Origin: Bacillus massilioanorexius
GTDB taxonomy: Bacteria > Bacillota > Bacilli > Bacillales > DSM-1321
Length of the DNA stretch: 64,000 bases
NCBI RefSeq assembly: GCF_902374955.1
Contig: NZ_CABKRX010000050.1
Span: 1 to 64,000, forward strand
Direction of reading: 5' to 3'
Shown here: positions 57,111 through 64,000 of the stretch, one piece after another
Layout of the letters: the number at the start of each line of letters is the position of its first letter
How positions within the stretch are numbered: the stretch's first letter is position 1
Translations under genes and position numbers: made by a program
The notes under the pieces: generated by a model
Seen by the model: the letters and a program-made list of their open reading frames with translations, nothing else
Database searches by the model: none
What the model was told of the DNA's origin: nothing

Positions 57111-58196
57111 TTAGTTACTGCCACAGCATTTCTTGTACTTTTTACCGCTATTACAAGGACACGGCTCATTTCTACCTATTTTCTCACTAGTAACAGGAGT
57201 TGTATTTTTTTCCTGTGCTGGAGATAATTCATTTGGTGTATACCCTTTTAAAATCCACAATCTTGTGTAATTAGCAACTTTCACTAATAAATCTACAAAC
57301 TCTTTTATAGCTGCTTCATTTGGAAATTCAATTCTTTCTCCAATAGATGTCATAATATCTGTTAATGAATTTTGTGTTTGAATCATAAAGATAAAATCAT
57401 CCACTAGATTCTCTAACAGTTCTGCAGATAGCTCGTAATTTTCTTGCAAATACTTCGCTAAAATCTCTACTTGTGGAGTCTTCTCAAACGTTTGCTTTCC
57501 GCTTACGTTAAACATCATTTCTTTAGGAATTGGACAATAAGGGATATTTAATCGATTTTGTTGATCAAGGATTTCCTGCTTCACATCCACTGCCAACTCA
57601 TTCACAATATAGCCGTCTACTAACTGAAATCCACCGTAAAACTCAGATAAATAGGCAACATATTCTTCAAACCAGACCGCATCTATTTCTTCCTCAATGT
57701 ATCCCTTAACCATCTCTTGAGCTGATAGAAGATCGATTACACCAAAATATCTCATCATTCCAAATAAAGTATGAGTGATTTTTTGATTTTTATTAACGCT
57801 TACCTTCAATTGAGATGGATCTAATTCATAAAATCGATCGATAATTTCTTTTGGCATAACTAGCAGTTGTTGGTCATCTTTTTTTACTGGATGAGCGTAT
57901 CCAACGCTACTTAAATAAAATACATCTTCCATCTCTAATTGACTAACTTCTAACACTCCATTTTTAGTCATTAAAGTAACAACAGCTGTATATTGATCAA
58001 CATTCATCAACATTGCACGATTAGCAACTGTTGATGGAATCCCTTCCGTTAGCGCTTCTACTAATTCTTGTTTTCGTAATGAACTTACATTTTTTATTTT
58101 CAAGTCTAGATTACGACGTATATTTTTAAGTTGATTAACTGTCAAAGAACCGAGCAGTTCCTCAAGCTTAAATTGTTCTTGTGCTTCCAAATTCAT
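57111..58196 (-). CDS. SEC-C zinc-motif protein with SAP/Rho-N-like N-terminus
   Basis: 361 residues. The N-terminal 60 residues resemble a Rho-N/SAP helix-extended-loop-helix (LTVNQLKNIRRNLDL); the middle is helical and unrecognised. The C-terminus is a classic SEC-C zinc motif GRNEPCPCNSGKKYKKCC, which binds zinc and often contacts ribosomes or SecB-like partners. AGGAGG before the ATG. Function unknown; the domain pair suggests nucleic-acid or ribosome association. Lone gene. Confidence 0.82.
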   Translation of the reverse strand: MNLEAQEQFKLEELLGSLTVNQLKNIRRNLDLKIKNVSSLRKQELVEALTEGIPSTVANRAMLMNVDQYTAVVTLMTKNGVLEVSQLEMEDVFYLSSVGYAHPVKKDDQQLLVMPKEIIDRFYELDPSQLKVSVNKNQKITHTLFGMMRYFGVIDLLSAQEMVKGYIEEEIDAVWFEEYVAYLSEFYGGFQLVDGYIVNELAVDVKQEILDQQNRLNIPYCPIPKEMMFNVSGKQTFEKTPQVEILAKYLQENYELSAELLENLVDDFIFMIQTQNSLTDIMTSIGERIEFPNEAAIKEFVDLLVKVANYTRLWILKGYTPNELSPAQEKNTTPVTSEKIGRNEPCPCNSGKKYKKCCGSN

Positions 58197-58512
58197 TATT
58201 GCATTTCCTCCTAATTCTTAAAGCGAAAAAAACTTAACCTTTTATATATATTAAAATAATTCTTCTAGCATCATACATGTAATTCATATAAAATTCCAGA
58301 ATTCCTATTTATTTGACCATTAAAATGGTACTTTTTAAAACATCCTTTCTATTTTAGCAAAATTGTCTCTCTAAAGTGATGGAAATTTTATCACTTCTCT
58401 CAATTAGTTAAAAGTTAAATTACATTTTTTGTAACAACTTAGAATTAATATTCCGATATCATATAAATAGGGGATTAAAATTAGTTCATACTTATCGGGA
58501 GGAGATTTTCAC
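58197..58512. other. Divergent promoter region
   Basis: 316 bp between the SEC-C and chemoreceptor genes, AT-rich, presumably holding both promoters. No repeat or ORF seen. Confidence 0.45.
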
Positions 58513-60252
58513 ATGAAAAACAAATATTTATCATTTAGAACAAAACTATTAATACTCTGTATTTCTATTATCATTATACCTGTCATTATAATCAGTATAA
58601 GTTCATATTCGATATCTAAAAATCAATTGAATGATATAGGTAAAAACGAACTAAAAACGAGATCCAAATCAGTTATTGGAATGATAGACATACTTAATGA
58701 TGAAGTAAAAAAAGGCAATATAACATTAGAAGAAGCACAAGAAAAATTGCGTCTTGAACTATTTGGTGAAAAAGATGCAGAAGGAAATCGTCCACTCAAT
58801 CCAGATTATACTTCTGGAAAAGCTGGCTATATCATCGCTTTAAATGAACAAGCAGTATCAGTCATGTCCTTTAATGGTGAAGGAGTCGATTATTCTAACA
58901 AAAAAACACCCGATGGTGTTCTAATTGGTCAAGAATTTCTGAAAAAAGGGGAAAAAGGTGGCTTCATTGAGTACGAATGGCTAAATCCTACTAGCAATAA
59001 AACGGAAAAAAAGATAACCTACGTACAGAAAGATCCACATTGGGGATGGATTATTGGCTCAACCGGTTATTTATCCGATTATAGTGCTGGAGCTAATAAA
59101 ATCGCATATACAATCGCAATTATATCGATAATCTCGATCATTATTTTTTCACTTGATGCGATCTTCTTCGCAAGACGATTTATTAAGCCAATTACTCGAG
59201 TTAGTAATGAACTAGCTTTAACTGCGGAAGGAGATTTTTCTAGAGAAGATGTTAAAATCGCTTTTAAGGATGAAATTGGAACATTAACAAACGACTTCAA
59301 CAAAATGAAAAATAATATGAAACAACTTATTTACAAGCTTGCTCAAACTACTGAACAAGTAGCCTCAGCCTCTGAACAACTTACAGCTAGTGCTAAGGAA
59401 ACGAGCAAGGCTACTAACGACATTTCAATTTCTATACAAAGGATAGCTACAGGAGCAGAAATGAGTAATAACGGGATCGTTGAAAGTGCACAATCACTTG
59501 AAGAAGTATCTTTGGCTATCCAAAACCTAGCAGAAAATTCATCAGAGCTTTCTGAGCAAGGTACAAGAATTGTTAAACAAGCTAACAAAGGAAATGAATA
59601 TGTATCCAATACGGTTGCACAAATAAAGTCGATTCATCAAAAGGTTATGGATAGTAACGAAGTGCTAAAATTACTGGATACTCGATCAAATGAAATTAAT
59701 GATATAAGCCATATCATTACAAATATTGCTGAACAAACAAATCTACTCGCCTTAAATGCAGCTATTGAAGCTGCCCGTGCAGGCGAAAACGGAAACGGAT
59801 TTGCAGTTGTTGCAGATGAGGTACGAAAACTTGCTGAGCAATCTCAACAATCGTCTAATCAAATATCCACTTTAATAAAAGAGATTCAATTTAATATGAC
59901 ACAATCAACTGAATCTATGAATCAAGTCGAGTTGGAAACAATTGAAGGTCTAGAATTGGTTCATAAAACGGAAACGAGCTTCAAGGAAATTAGTAACAAT
60001 ATGTATCATATGGAGGAAAGAATAACAGAGATGGCTGCTACAGTAGAGCAAATGTCTGCTAGTGCTGAAGAAGTTTCAGCTACCATAACAAATATATCCG
60101 AATCAACAAAAGATGCTTCTGCTCAAACACAGCTGGTTGCTGCATCAGCAGAACAGCAATTATCCTCTATGGAAGAGATTGCTTTATCTGCAAACTCTCT
60201 TTCTAACCTTGCAACTGGATTACAAGAACAAGTTAAGTCATTTAAATTATAA
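58513..60252 (+). CDS. Methyl-accepting chemotaxis protein with Cache domain
   Basis: Transmembrane chemoreceptor, 579 residues: helix 1 (about 11-30), extracellular single-Cache domain (about 35-190; [10 protein letters not shown] and [14 protein letters not shown]), helix 2 (about 198-220), HAMP ([17 protein letters not shown] onward), and a long coiled-coil signalling domain. Its hairpin tip region is [32 protein letters not shown] before the ATG. Signals to CheA/CheW, which are not in this window, so the host is motile or descended from motile cells. Ligand unknown, probably a small organic acid or amino acid. Confidence 0.93.
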   Translation: MKNKYLSFRTKLLILCISIIIIPVIIISISSYSISKNQLNDIGKNELKTRSKSVIGMIDILNDEVKKGNITLEEAQEKLRLELFGEKDAEGNRPLNPDYTSGKAGYIIALNEQAVSVMSFNGEGVDYSNKKTPDGVLIGQEFLKKGEKGGFIEYEWLNPTSNKTEKKITYVQKDPHWGWIIGSTGYLSDYSAGANKIAYTIAIISIISIIIFSLDAIFFARRFIKPITRVSNELALTAEGDFSREDVKIAFKDEIGTLTNDFNKMKNNMKQLIYKLAQTTEQVASASEQLTASAKETSKATNDISISIQRIATGAEMSNNGIVESAQSLEEVSLAIQNLAENSSELSEQGTRIVKQANKGNEYVSNTVAQIKSIHQKVMDSNEVLKLLDTRSNEINDISHIITNIAEQTNLLALNAAIEAARAGENGNGFAVVADEVRKLAEQSQQSSNQISTLIKEIQFNMTQSTESMNQVELETIEGLELVHKTETSFKEISNNMYHMEERITEMAATVEQMSASAEEVSATITNISESTKDASAQTQLVAASAEQQLSSMEEIALSANSLSNLATGLQEQVKSFKL

Positions 60253-60254
60253 GA

Positions 60255-60297
60255 TAAGAGGCTTCTGAAAAGTAATTTTTCAGAAGCCCCTTATCTA
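60255..60297 (+). terminator. Terminator of the chemoreceptor gene
   Basis: Stem AGGCTTCTGAAAA / TTTTCAGAAGCC immediately after the stop. Confidence 0.75.
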
Positions 60298-60312
60298 CTC
60301 TTTGGTTAATAT

Positions 60313-60350
60313 GAAAAGAGGGTGTCCATCTTGGATATCCTCTTTTCAAT
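60313..60350 (-). terminator. Terminator of the YdbC-like gene
   Basis: Stem GAAAAGAGG.TATCCAA / TTGGACA.CCTCTTTTC, just after the stop at 60355. Confidence 0.65.
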
Positions 60351-60354
60351 CTTT

Positions 60355-60576
60355 TTATAAGTCCATACCGTTCAATACATCACGTAACGCTTTTAATTCT
60401 TCGTGAGATAACGTAATACCCTTCCCCATCTTTTCATGATCAGGAGCCCAATCACGTAAATCATACTTAGCTTCTTTCCCATTCCAGCTAATCAAGTTAA
60501 GCTCTTTATTCCAACCTTTTGGAGACTGAGAAATTGTTCCGATACGATCTGTTATTTCATATTTAAAATCTGCCAT
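60355..60576 (-). CDS. YdbC/PC4-like protein
   Basis: 73-residue protein of the YdbC family, which has a PC4-like single-strand nucleic-acid-binding fold. Characteristic segments: KGWNKELNLISWNGKEAKYD and RDWAPDHEKMGKGITLS. The ATG 60576 (MADFKYE) follows AGGAGTG; the frame opens upstream to 60600 but that part includes the ribosome site. Probable transcription or DNA accessory role, by fold only. Confidence 0.82.
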   Translation of the reverse strand: MADFKYEITDRIGTISQSPKGWNKELNLISWNGKEAKYDLRDWAPDHEKMGKGITLSHEELKALRDVLNGMDL

Positions 60577-60664
60577 CAAAAAACACTCCTCACAATTCAA
60601 GTAGGCCCTGTATTTATACCCGTTTTTTCAATTTCTAGTACTTCATTCACAAATCATTTACTAT

Positions 60665-61483
60665 TTATTTTACATACTTTAACAAGGCTTGATTAAGTCC
60701 ACCTTCATCATTCGAGGCAGTCGTTTCATTTGCTACTACCTTCACTTCCTCAGGAGCATTTCCCATCGCAATTCCCAAGCCAGCATAAGACAACATATCC
60801 ATATCATTAAAATTATCACCAATTGCCATAATATTATCTCGTGTAATATTGTACATTTTTTCTAATTGTTTGATAGCGGTCGCTTTTGATACACCTCCTG
60901 TCATTATTTCCAGATAAGATGCCTGAGATTTAAAAATCGATAAATGAGAAAATGTTTTTTTCAAATGAGCTTCTAATTCATTAATATCTTCAGGGTTTCC
61001 TATACACATAACCTTATGGATTATGCAATCACCTTCGAGGAAAGAAGCAAAGTCAACTTTCTGAGGTGTCATTTTCGATATAGCTTGATCACGTTTTACC
61101 CATGGATTTTGTAAATCATCAACGAACCAATTATCATAACTACATATATTGAAACTAATTGTTTGATTAAAATTACTTATATCTTTATAAAGTTCTTGAG
61201 CATCATTAGTAGCAAGATTAAAGCTATGAATCGTCTTCACTTCAGAAGCATTATGATCCCTTTGCATAATTAGAGCGCCACTATAACAAATAATAGGAGT
61301 TTGAATGTTTAGTATCTCTTGTAGCATAAATATACCACTCGGCATTCGACCCGAGACTAGTATAAATGGTGTTCCCTTATTTGTTATTGTTTGAATCGTT
61401 TCCTGTAATTCGGTAGAAATTTGATGATTTGAATCTAATAATGTTCCGTCTATATCACTAAATACAGCCTTTATGTTTGGCAT
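60665..61483 (-). CDS. HAD-superfamily phosphatase, Cof type
   Basis: 272 residues. HAD motif I FSDIDGTLLD (nucleophile Asp), motif II VSGRM, motif III Lys in SKATAIKQL, and motif IV GDNFNDMDML; the IIB cap domain lies at about 85-185. Such Cof/YwpJ-type enzymes dephosphorylate sugar phosphates or flavin precursors; the substrate is not predictable. Upstream is the TTCAACT array. Confidence 0.88.
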   Translation of the reverse strand: MPNIKAVFSDIDGTLLDSNHQISTELQETIQTITNKGTPFILVSGRMPSGIFMLQEILNIQTPIICYSGALIMQRDHNASEVKTIHSFNLATNDAQELYKDISNFNQTISFNICSYDNWFVDDLQNPWVKRDQAISKMTPQKVDFASFLEGDCIIHKVMCIGNPEDINELEAHLKKTFSHLSIFKSQASYLEIMTGGVSKATAIKQLEKMYNITRDNIMAIGDNFNDMDMLSYAGLGIAMGNAPEEVKVVANETTASNDEGGLNQALLKYVK

Positions 61484-61549
61484 ATTTGCAGCTCCTTAAT
61501 AACTTGATACTCCTGTCTTATCAAAAAACAAATTACTTTGCAACGCCTG

Positions 61550-61659
61550 TTCCACATATACCAATATCATTCAACTTTGTATGTAATTGGTTCAACTTTC
61601 ATAAAAAGCATTCAACTCTTGGTGAAAACCGTTCAACTCTTTATCATTTTGATTCAACT
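61550..61659. repeat. Helically phased array of TTCAACT boxes
   Basis: TTCAACT begins at 61570, 61591, 61611, 61632 and 61653, i.e. every 21, 20, 21 and 21 bp, with a weaker TTCCACA at 61550. The bases between boxes are not conserved. It lies in the divergent region between the HAD gene and the TetR gene. Confidence 0.8.
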
Positions 61660-61689
61660 TCTTATTTCACCGGCTACACCTTCTCTAAA

Positions 61690-61736
61690 TTGACTTTATA
61701 AACGATCCACTATATAATGAATGACATTCAGTCATT
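61690..61736 (+). promoter_or_regulatory. Promoter and operator of the TetR gene
   Basis: TTGACT (61690) and TATAAT (61713) with 17-bp spacing. The operator AATGAATGA-CAT-TCAGTCATT (61716-61736) overlaps the -10 box and start site, and matches the one at 62365 except for one base. This implies autorepression. Confidence 0.8.
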
Positions 61737-61759
61737 TTGATTATGGAAGAAGGTGAGTG

Positions 61760-62338
61760 ATGGATAATAAAAAAGAAAGAATTATTCGAGCTGCCATTGA
61801 CGTTTTTAAGGAGAAAGGCATCGAAAAAACAAAAGTGTCCGATATCGTAAAGTCAGCTGGTATTGCTCAAGGTACTTTTTATTTATATTTTCCTTCTAAA
61901 CTTGCCGTAATGCCTTCCATAGCAGAAGAAATGGTAGATCGGATTATTGTCGCTATAAAAGAAAATGTTCAAAAAGAAGATTCTTTCTCAGATCAGCTTA
62001 CACAATTAATTGACGTTGTCTTTAAAGTGACAGATGATTATCATGAAATTCTAGCTTTAATTTATGCAGGTCTTGCATCATCTGAACATTTAAAAGAATG
62101 GGAAACCATTTATAAGCCGTTTTATTCTTGGATGAGTACATTTTTAGAAGGAGCCAAAAATAATGGTTCTATACGTGAATCCATTCATCCAGATCGTACA
62201 GCTAAATTGTTAATTGGGCTGATTGAATCTGCTGCTGAACAAATTTATTTATATGATCATAGTAACGATCAAATTGTTCATACACAAAAACAAGAATTAA
62301 TAGATTTTTTGAGTCATGCACTAGGTACACAAAACTAG
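61760..62338 (+). CDS. TetR-family repressor
   Basis: 192 residues. N-terminal HTH (RIIRAAIDVFKEKGIEKTKVSDIV region, recognition helix AGIAQGTFYLYFPSK) and a helical ligand-binding domain. A GTG at 61757 directly precedes the ATG at 61760; either could be used, with AAGGTG upstream. It heads a three-gene unit with a paired SMR pump and has matching operators before itself and the pump genes, so it is the pump repressor. Confidence 0.92.
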   Translation: MDNKKERIIRAAIDVFKEKGIEKTKVSDIVKSAGIAQGTFYLYFPSKLAVMPSIAEEMVDRIIVAIKENVQKEDSFSDQLTQLIDVVFKVTDDYHEILALIYAGLASSEHLKEWETIYKPFYSWMSTFLEGAKNNGSIRESIHPDRTAKLLIGLIESAAEQIYLYDHSNDQIVHTQKQELIDFLSHALGTQN

Positions 62339-62364
62339 TGATGCTCAAAAAATTTTAACATCAA

Positions 62365-62385
62365 AATGACTGATAGTCAGTCATT
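62365..62385 (+). promoter_or_regulatory. TetR-type operator before the SMR genes
   Basis: Perfect inverted repeat AATGACTGA-TAG-TCAGTCATT, immediately upstream of the pump gene ribosome site. Confidence 0.8.
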
Positions 62386-62398
62386 AAGGAGTGATGAA

Positions 62399-62743
62399 AT
62401 GAATAAATCATGGTTATATGTTATTTTAACCTGTATTTTTGAATTACTATGGGTGTTTGGTTTTAATACCGCTAGCACTTGGTGGCATTGGGTGATTATA
62501 CTTGTGATTATTTTCACAGATTTCCACTTTTTAGCGAAAGCTTGCGAAAATTTACCAACAGGTACTGTTTATGCTATTTTTGCAGGTGTAGGAACTGCTG
62601 GAACCACTTTAATGGATGTGTTTATTTTCGGAGGCACGTTCAGTATAGGAAAACTATTCTTCATCGTCATTCTAATCGCAGGAGTTATTGGTTTAAAACT
62701 AGCTGATAACAAAGTCGATGAAAAGACAGGAGATGTTCATTAA
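62399..62743 (+). CDS. SMR-family transporter subunit, YkkC-like
   Basis: Small multidrug resistance protein, 114 residues, four helices; conserved Glu in ILTCIFELLWVFGF (helix 1) and the GTVYAIFAGVGTAGTTLMD segment in helix 3. Works as a pair with the next gene. Start at ATG 62399 with AAGGAGTG upstream; the longer frame from 62366 overlaps the operator. The stop overlaps the next start (TAATG). Similar to YkkC, but with no guanidine riboswitch: control is by TetR here. Confidence 0.9.
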   Translation: MNKSWLYVILTCIFELLWVFGFNTASTWWHWVIILVIIFTDFHFLAKACENLPTGTVYAIFAGVGTAGTTLMDVFIFGGTFSIGKLFFIVILIAGVIGLKLADNKVDEKTGDVH

Positions 62744-63057
62744 TGGGTTGGTTATTTGTTTTTTTAGCAGCTTGCGCTGAAGTAATTGGAGTTGTTGGAC
62801 TAAAAAAGTACAGTCAAACAAAAAATGTAGGTAATACCATTCTTTATATAGGTGGATTCGGAGCTTCTTTTATCCTTCTATATACTTCTTTTAATTATTT
62901 ACAAGTGAGTATTGCTTATGCTGTTTGGATAGGTATTGGAACAGCAGGAGCGGTCCTTATAAATATGATTTTCTTTGGAGAATCCAAAAATATTGCACGA
63001 ATTCTGAGTGTCATCGCTATAATTATTGGTGTTACAGGATTAAAGGCTTTATCATAG
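62743..63057 (+). CDS. SMR-family transporter subunit, YkkD-like
   Basis: 104 residues, four helices, conserved Glu in FLAACAEVIGVVGLKK and helix 3 segment YAVWIGIGTAGAVLINM. Translationally coupled to the YkkC-like subunit by a 1-base overlap. Forms the other half of a heterodimeric efflux pump for cationic compounds; a guanidinium export role is possible but unproven. Confidence 0.9.
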   Translation: MGWLFVFLAACAEVIGVVGLKKYSQTKNVGNTILYIGGFGASFILLYTSFNYLQVSIAYAVWIGIGTAGAVLINMIFFGESKNIARILSVIAIIIGVTGLKALS

Positions 63058-63198
63058 AAAAGTAGATTGAAGATACTAATAAGAGAGGGGGAACGCGATA
63101 ATTTTCTTCCCTCTTTTTTATTACGTCTTTTTCTATTGATACTCCCCTTTTCGCATCTAAAAGGAATTTGTCCTCTAAGTCTATGTTCTCTTTCTATG

Positions 63199-63234
63199 AA
63201 AAGAAGCTATCTCAAATTTGAGATAGCTTCTTTT
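63199..63234. terminator. Perfect bidirectional terminator
   Basis: Perfect 36-bp palindrome AAAAGAAGCTATCTCAAA / TTTGAGATAGCTTCTTTT between the SMR pump and the DmsC-like gene. Confidence 0.88.
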
Positions 63235-63241
63235 CATATTC

Positions 63242-64000
63242 TTATGCACCTAACACATAAAATACATATCTGCTCATACCTTCAGCTACAAGAATAGCTA
63301 TAAGAGCTACATAGCTTACAGCAACCATTGATTTTTTGTTTGATGAAATAGCATAGAAACCGAAGATAGCCATACCTATGATTTCAATAATCCAGCGTAC
63401 AATAATGACAGATTGATAATCTGCTAAGCTTGTAGATGCCGCAGTACCAGAAATCAGAATAACATCTCCATTAAAGGCTGCTAATAATGCTGCGCCAACT
63501 AATTGAATAGCGATACCTACCGCAGCCACAGAAAAACCAATTTTAAATAATTTTTTTGTTACATCAGCATTTTTAATAAATGTTGCATTTAAGCTCAGCA
63601 TTAAAATTGCTCCTAGTGTTAACGTCGTTCCGTAGAAAGATAAGAAAGTATTTGCGCTATCCCAACCATTTACTAATGTATTAGAATAAATAGCTGCCAT
63701 AGCATAAACATCTACCAAACCTACAAGTGCAGTCACTAATAGTAACCAAGGATTTACTTTCTTTTGAACAAAGAACAATCCAACTGTAATAATAGCTAAC
63801 GCTATAAAGCATCCTGTAAATACGATTTCACGGCTCATCCAAGAATGTCCAAACCCTAGTATTGTATTAAAAGCATGACTTGGTTTTCCTAAATGGGCGA
63901 ATGAAGCACCTAACCCTACAAGTGATAAAACAGCAATAACAATTAATGGTATTCTTAAAGCACTATACGTGTCTACACCATTTTTTTCTAAGCTTCGATG
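63242..64000 (-). CDS. DmsC-like membrane anchor subunit (5' end beyond window)
   Basis: Membrane anchor of a DMSO-reductase-family molybdoenzyme that passes quinol electrons to the catalytic subunits. The frame continues without a stop to the right edge: upstream of the internal ATG at 63838 it reads GASFAHLGKPSHAFNTI then GFGHSWMSREIVFTG. These are the family segments HLGKP and SWLSRE, so the true start lies outside the window. At least seven helices remain. The catalytic and FeS subunit genes are expected just beyond the edge. Confidence 0.82.
   Translation of the reverse strand, partial: HRSLEKNGVDTYSALRIPLIVIAVLSLVGLGASFAHLGKPSHAFNTILGFGHSWMSREIVFTGCFIALAIITVGLFFVQKKVNPWLLLVTALVGLVDVYAMAAIYSNTLVNGWDSANTFLSFYGTTLTLGAILMLSLNATFIKNADVTKKLFKIGFSVAAVGIAIQLVGAALLAAFNGDVILISGTAASTSLADYQSVIIVRWIIEIIGMAIFGFYAISSNKKSMVAVSYVALIAILVAEGMSRYVFYVLGA

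Noticed and set aside
61477..61701. Plus-strand frame of 74 codons next to the HAD gene
   Set aside because: It spans the TTCAACT array, has no spaced ribosome site, and its repeated FN/ST residues simply mirror the DNA boxes.
63067..63297. Plus-strand frame of 76 codons after the SMR genes
   Set aside because: Runs through the perfect terminator palindrome and into the antisense of the DmsC-like gene.

Overview
The window comes from an AT-rich, low-GC Gram-positive bacterium, almost certainly an endospore-forming member of the Bacillaceae. The signs are strong AGGAGG-type ribosome binding sites, frequent TTG and GTG starts, a yunB sporulation gene, an RsbR-type stress protein, Bce-type peptide-resistance modules, and a Roc arginine-catabolism set with a sigma-54 activator. 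I see no rRNA, tRNA, CRISPR array, complete insertion sequence or prophage.

Layout. 0.2-5.3 kb: cardiolipin synthase, aspartate kinase III, an RsbR-like STAS protein and YunB. 5.4-8.0 kb: a polar amino acid ABC importer with a terminator-like hairpin between the binding-protein and permease genes. 8.5-12.2 kb: L,D-transpeptidase, a DUF2332 protein, a broken histidine kinase/DUF1541 chimera, a small HTH protein and a 57-residue membrane protein. 12.5-20.5 kb: two tandem BceAB-type ABC transporters with one BceRS-type two-component system; both transporter promoters carry a matching inverted repeat. 20.7-31.0 kb: small membrane proteins, a frameshifted lysine-type permease, a secreted Xaa-Pro peptidase, a frameshifted ABC-F resistance gene with an attenuator-like leader, and an AlkD-like protein paired with a DUF2804 protein.

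31.3-50.4 kb is the most coherent region. An IclR-type regulator is divergent from dimethylarginine dimethylaminohydrolase (DDAH), a RocB-like M20 hydrolase, a YfcC-type carrier and an M20 amidohydrolase. This adjoins rocG, gltP, a second M20 amidohydrolase, a truncated amidohydrolase, rocD, a nonsense-interrupted brnQ, rocA and rocR. I read it as an island that takes methylated or acylated arginine derivatives to citrulline/arginine, then through ornithine and pyrroline-5-carboxylate to glutamate and 2-oxoglutarate. Well-spaced sigma-54 promoters precede rocA and rocG, and RocR is the obvious activator.

50.5-64 kb: an acetyltransferase, a CcdA/ResA-type thiol-redox operon, an LLM oxidoreductase, a lipoprotein-form MTA/SAH nucleosidase, a diguanylate cyclase, a SEC-C protein, a chemoreceptor, a YdbC-like protein, a HAD phosphatase, a TetR-controlled paired SMR pump with two matching operators, and a DmsC-like anchor running off the right edge.

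Five genes are disrupted: the kinase chimera, the lysine permease, the ABC-F gene, the amidohydrolase and brnQ. Three of the five indel or stop lesions lie in homopolymer runs, so sequencing error must be excluded before calling decay. Non-coding highlights are five TTCAACT boxes spaced 20-21 bp apart, a dispersed structured repeat family, and several strong palindromes near rocG.
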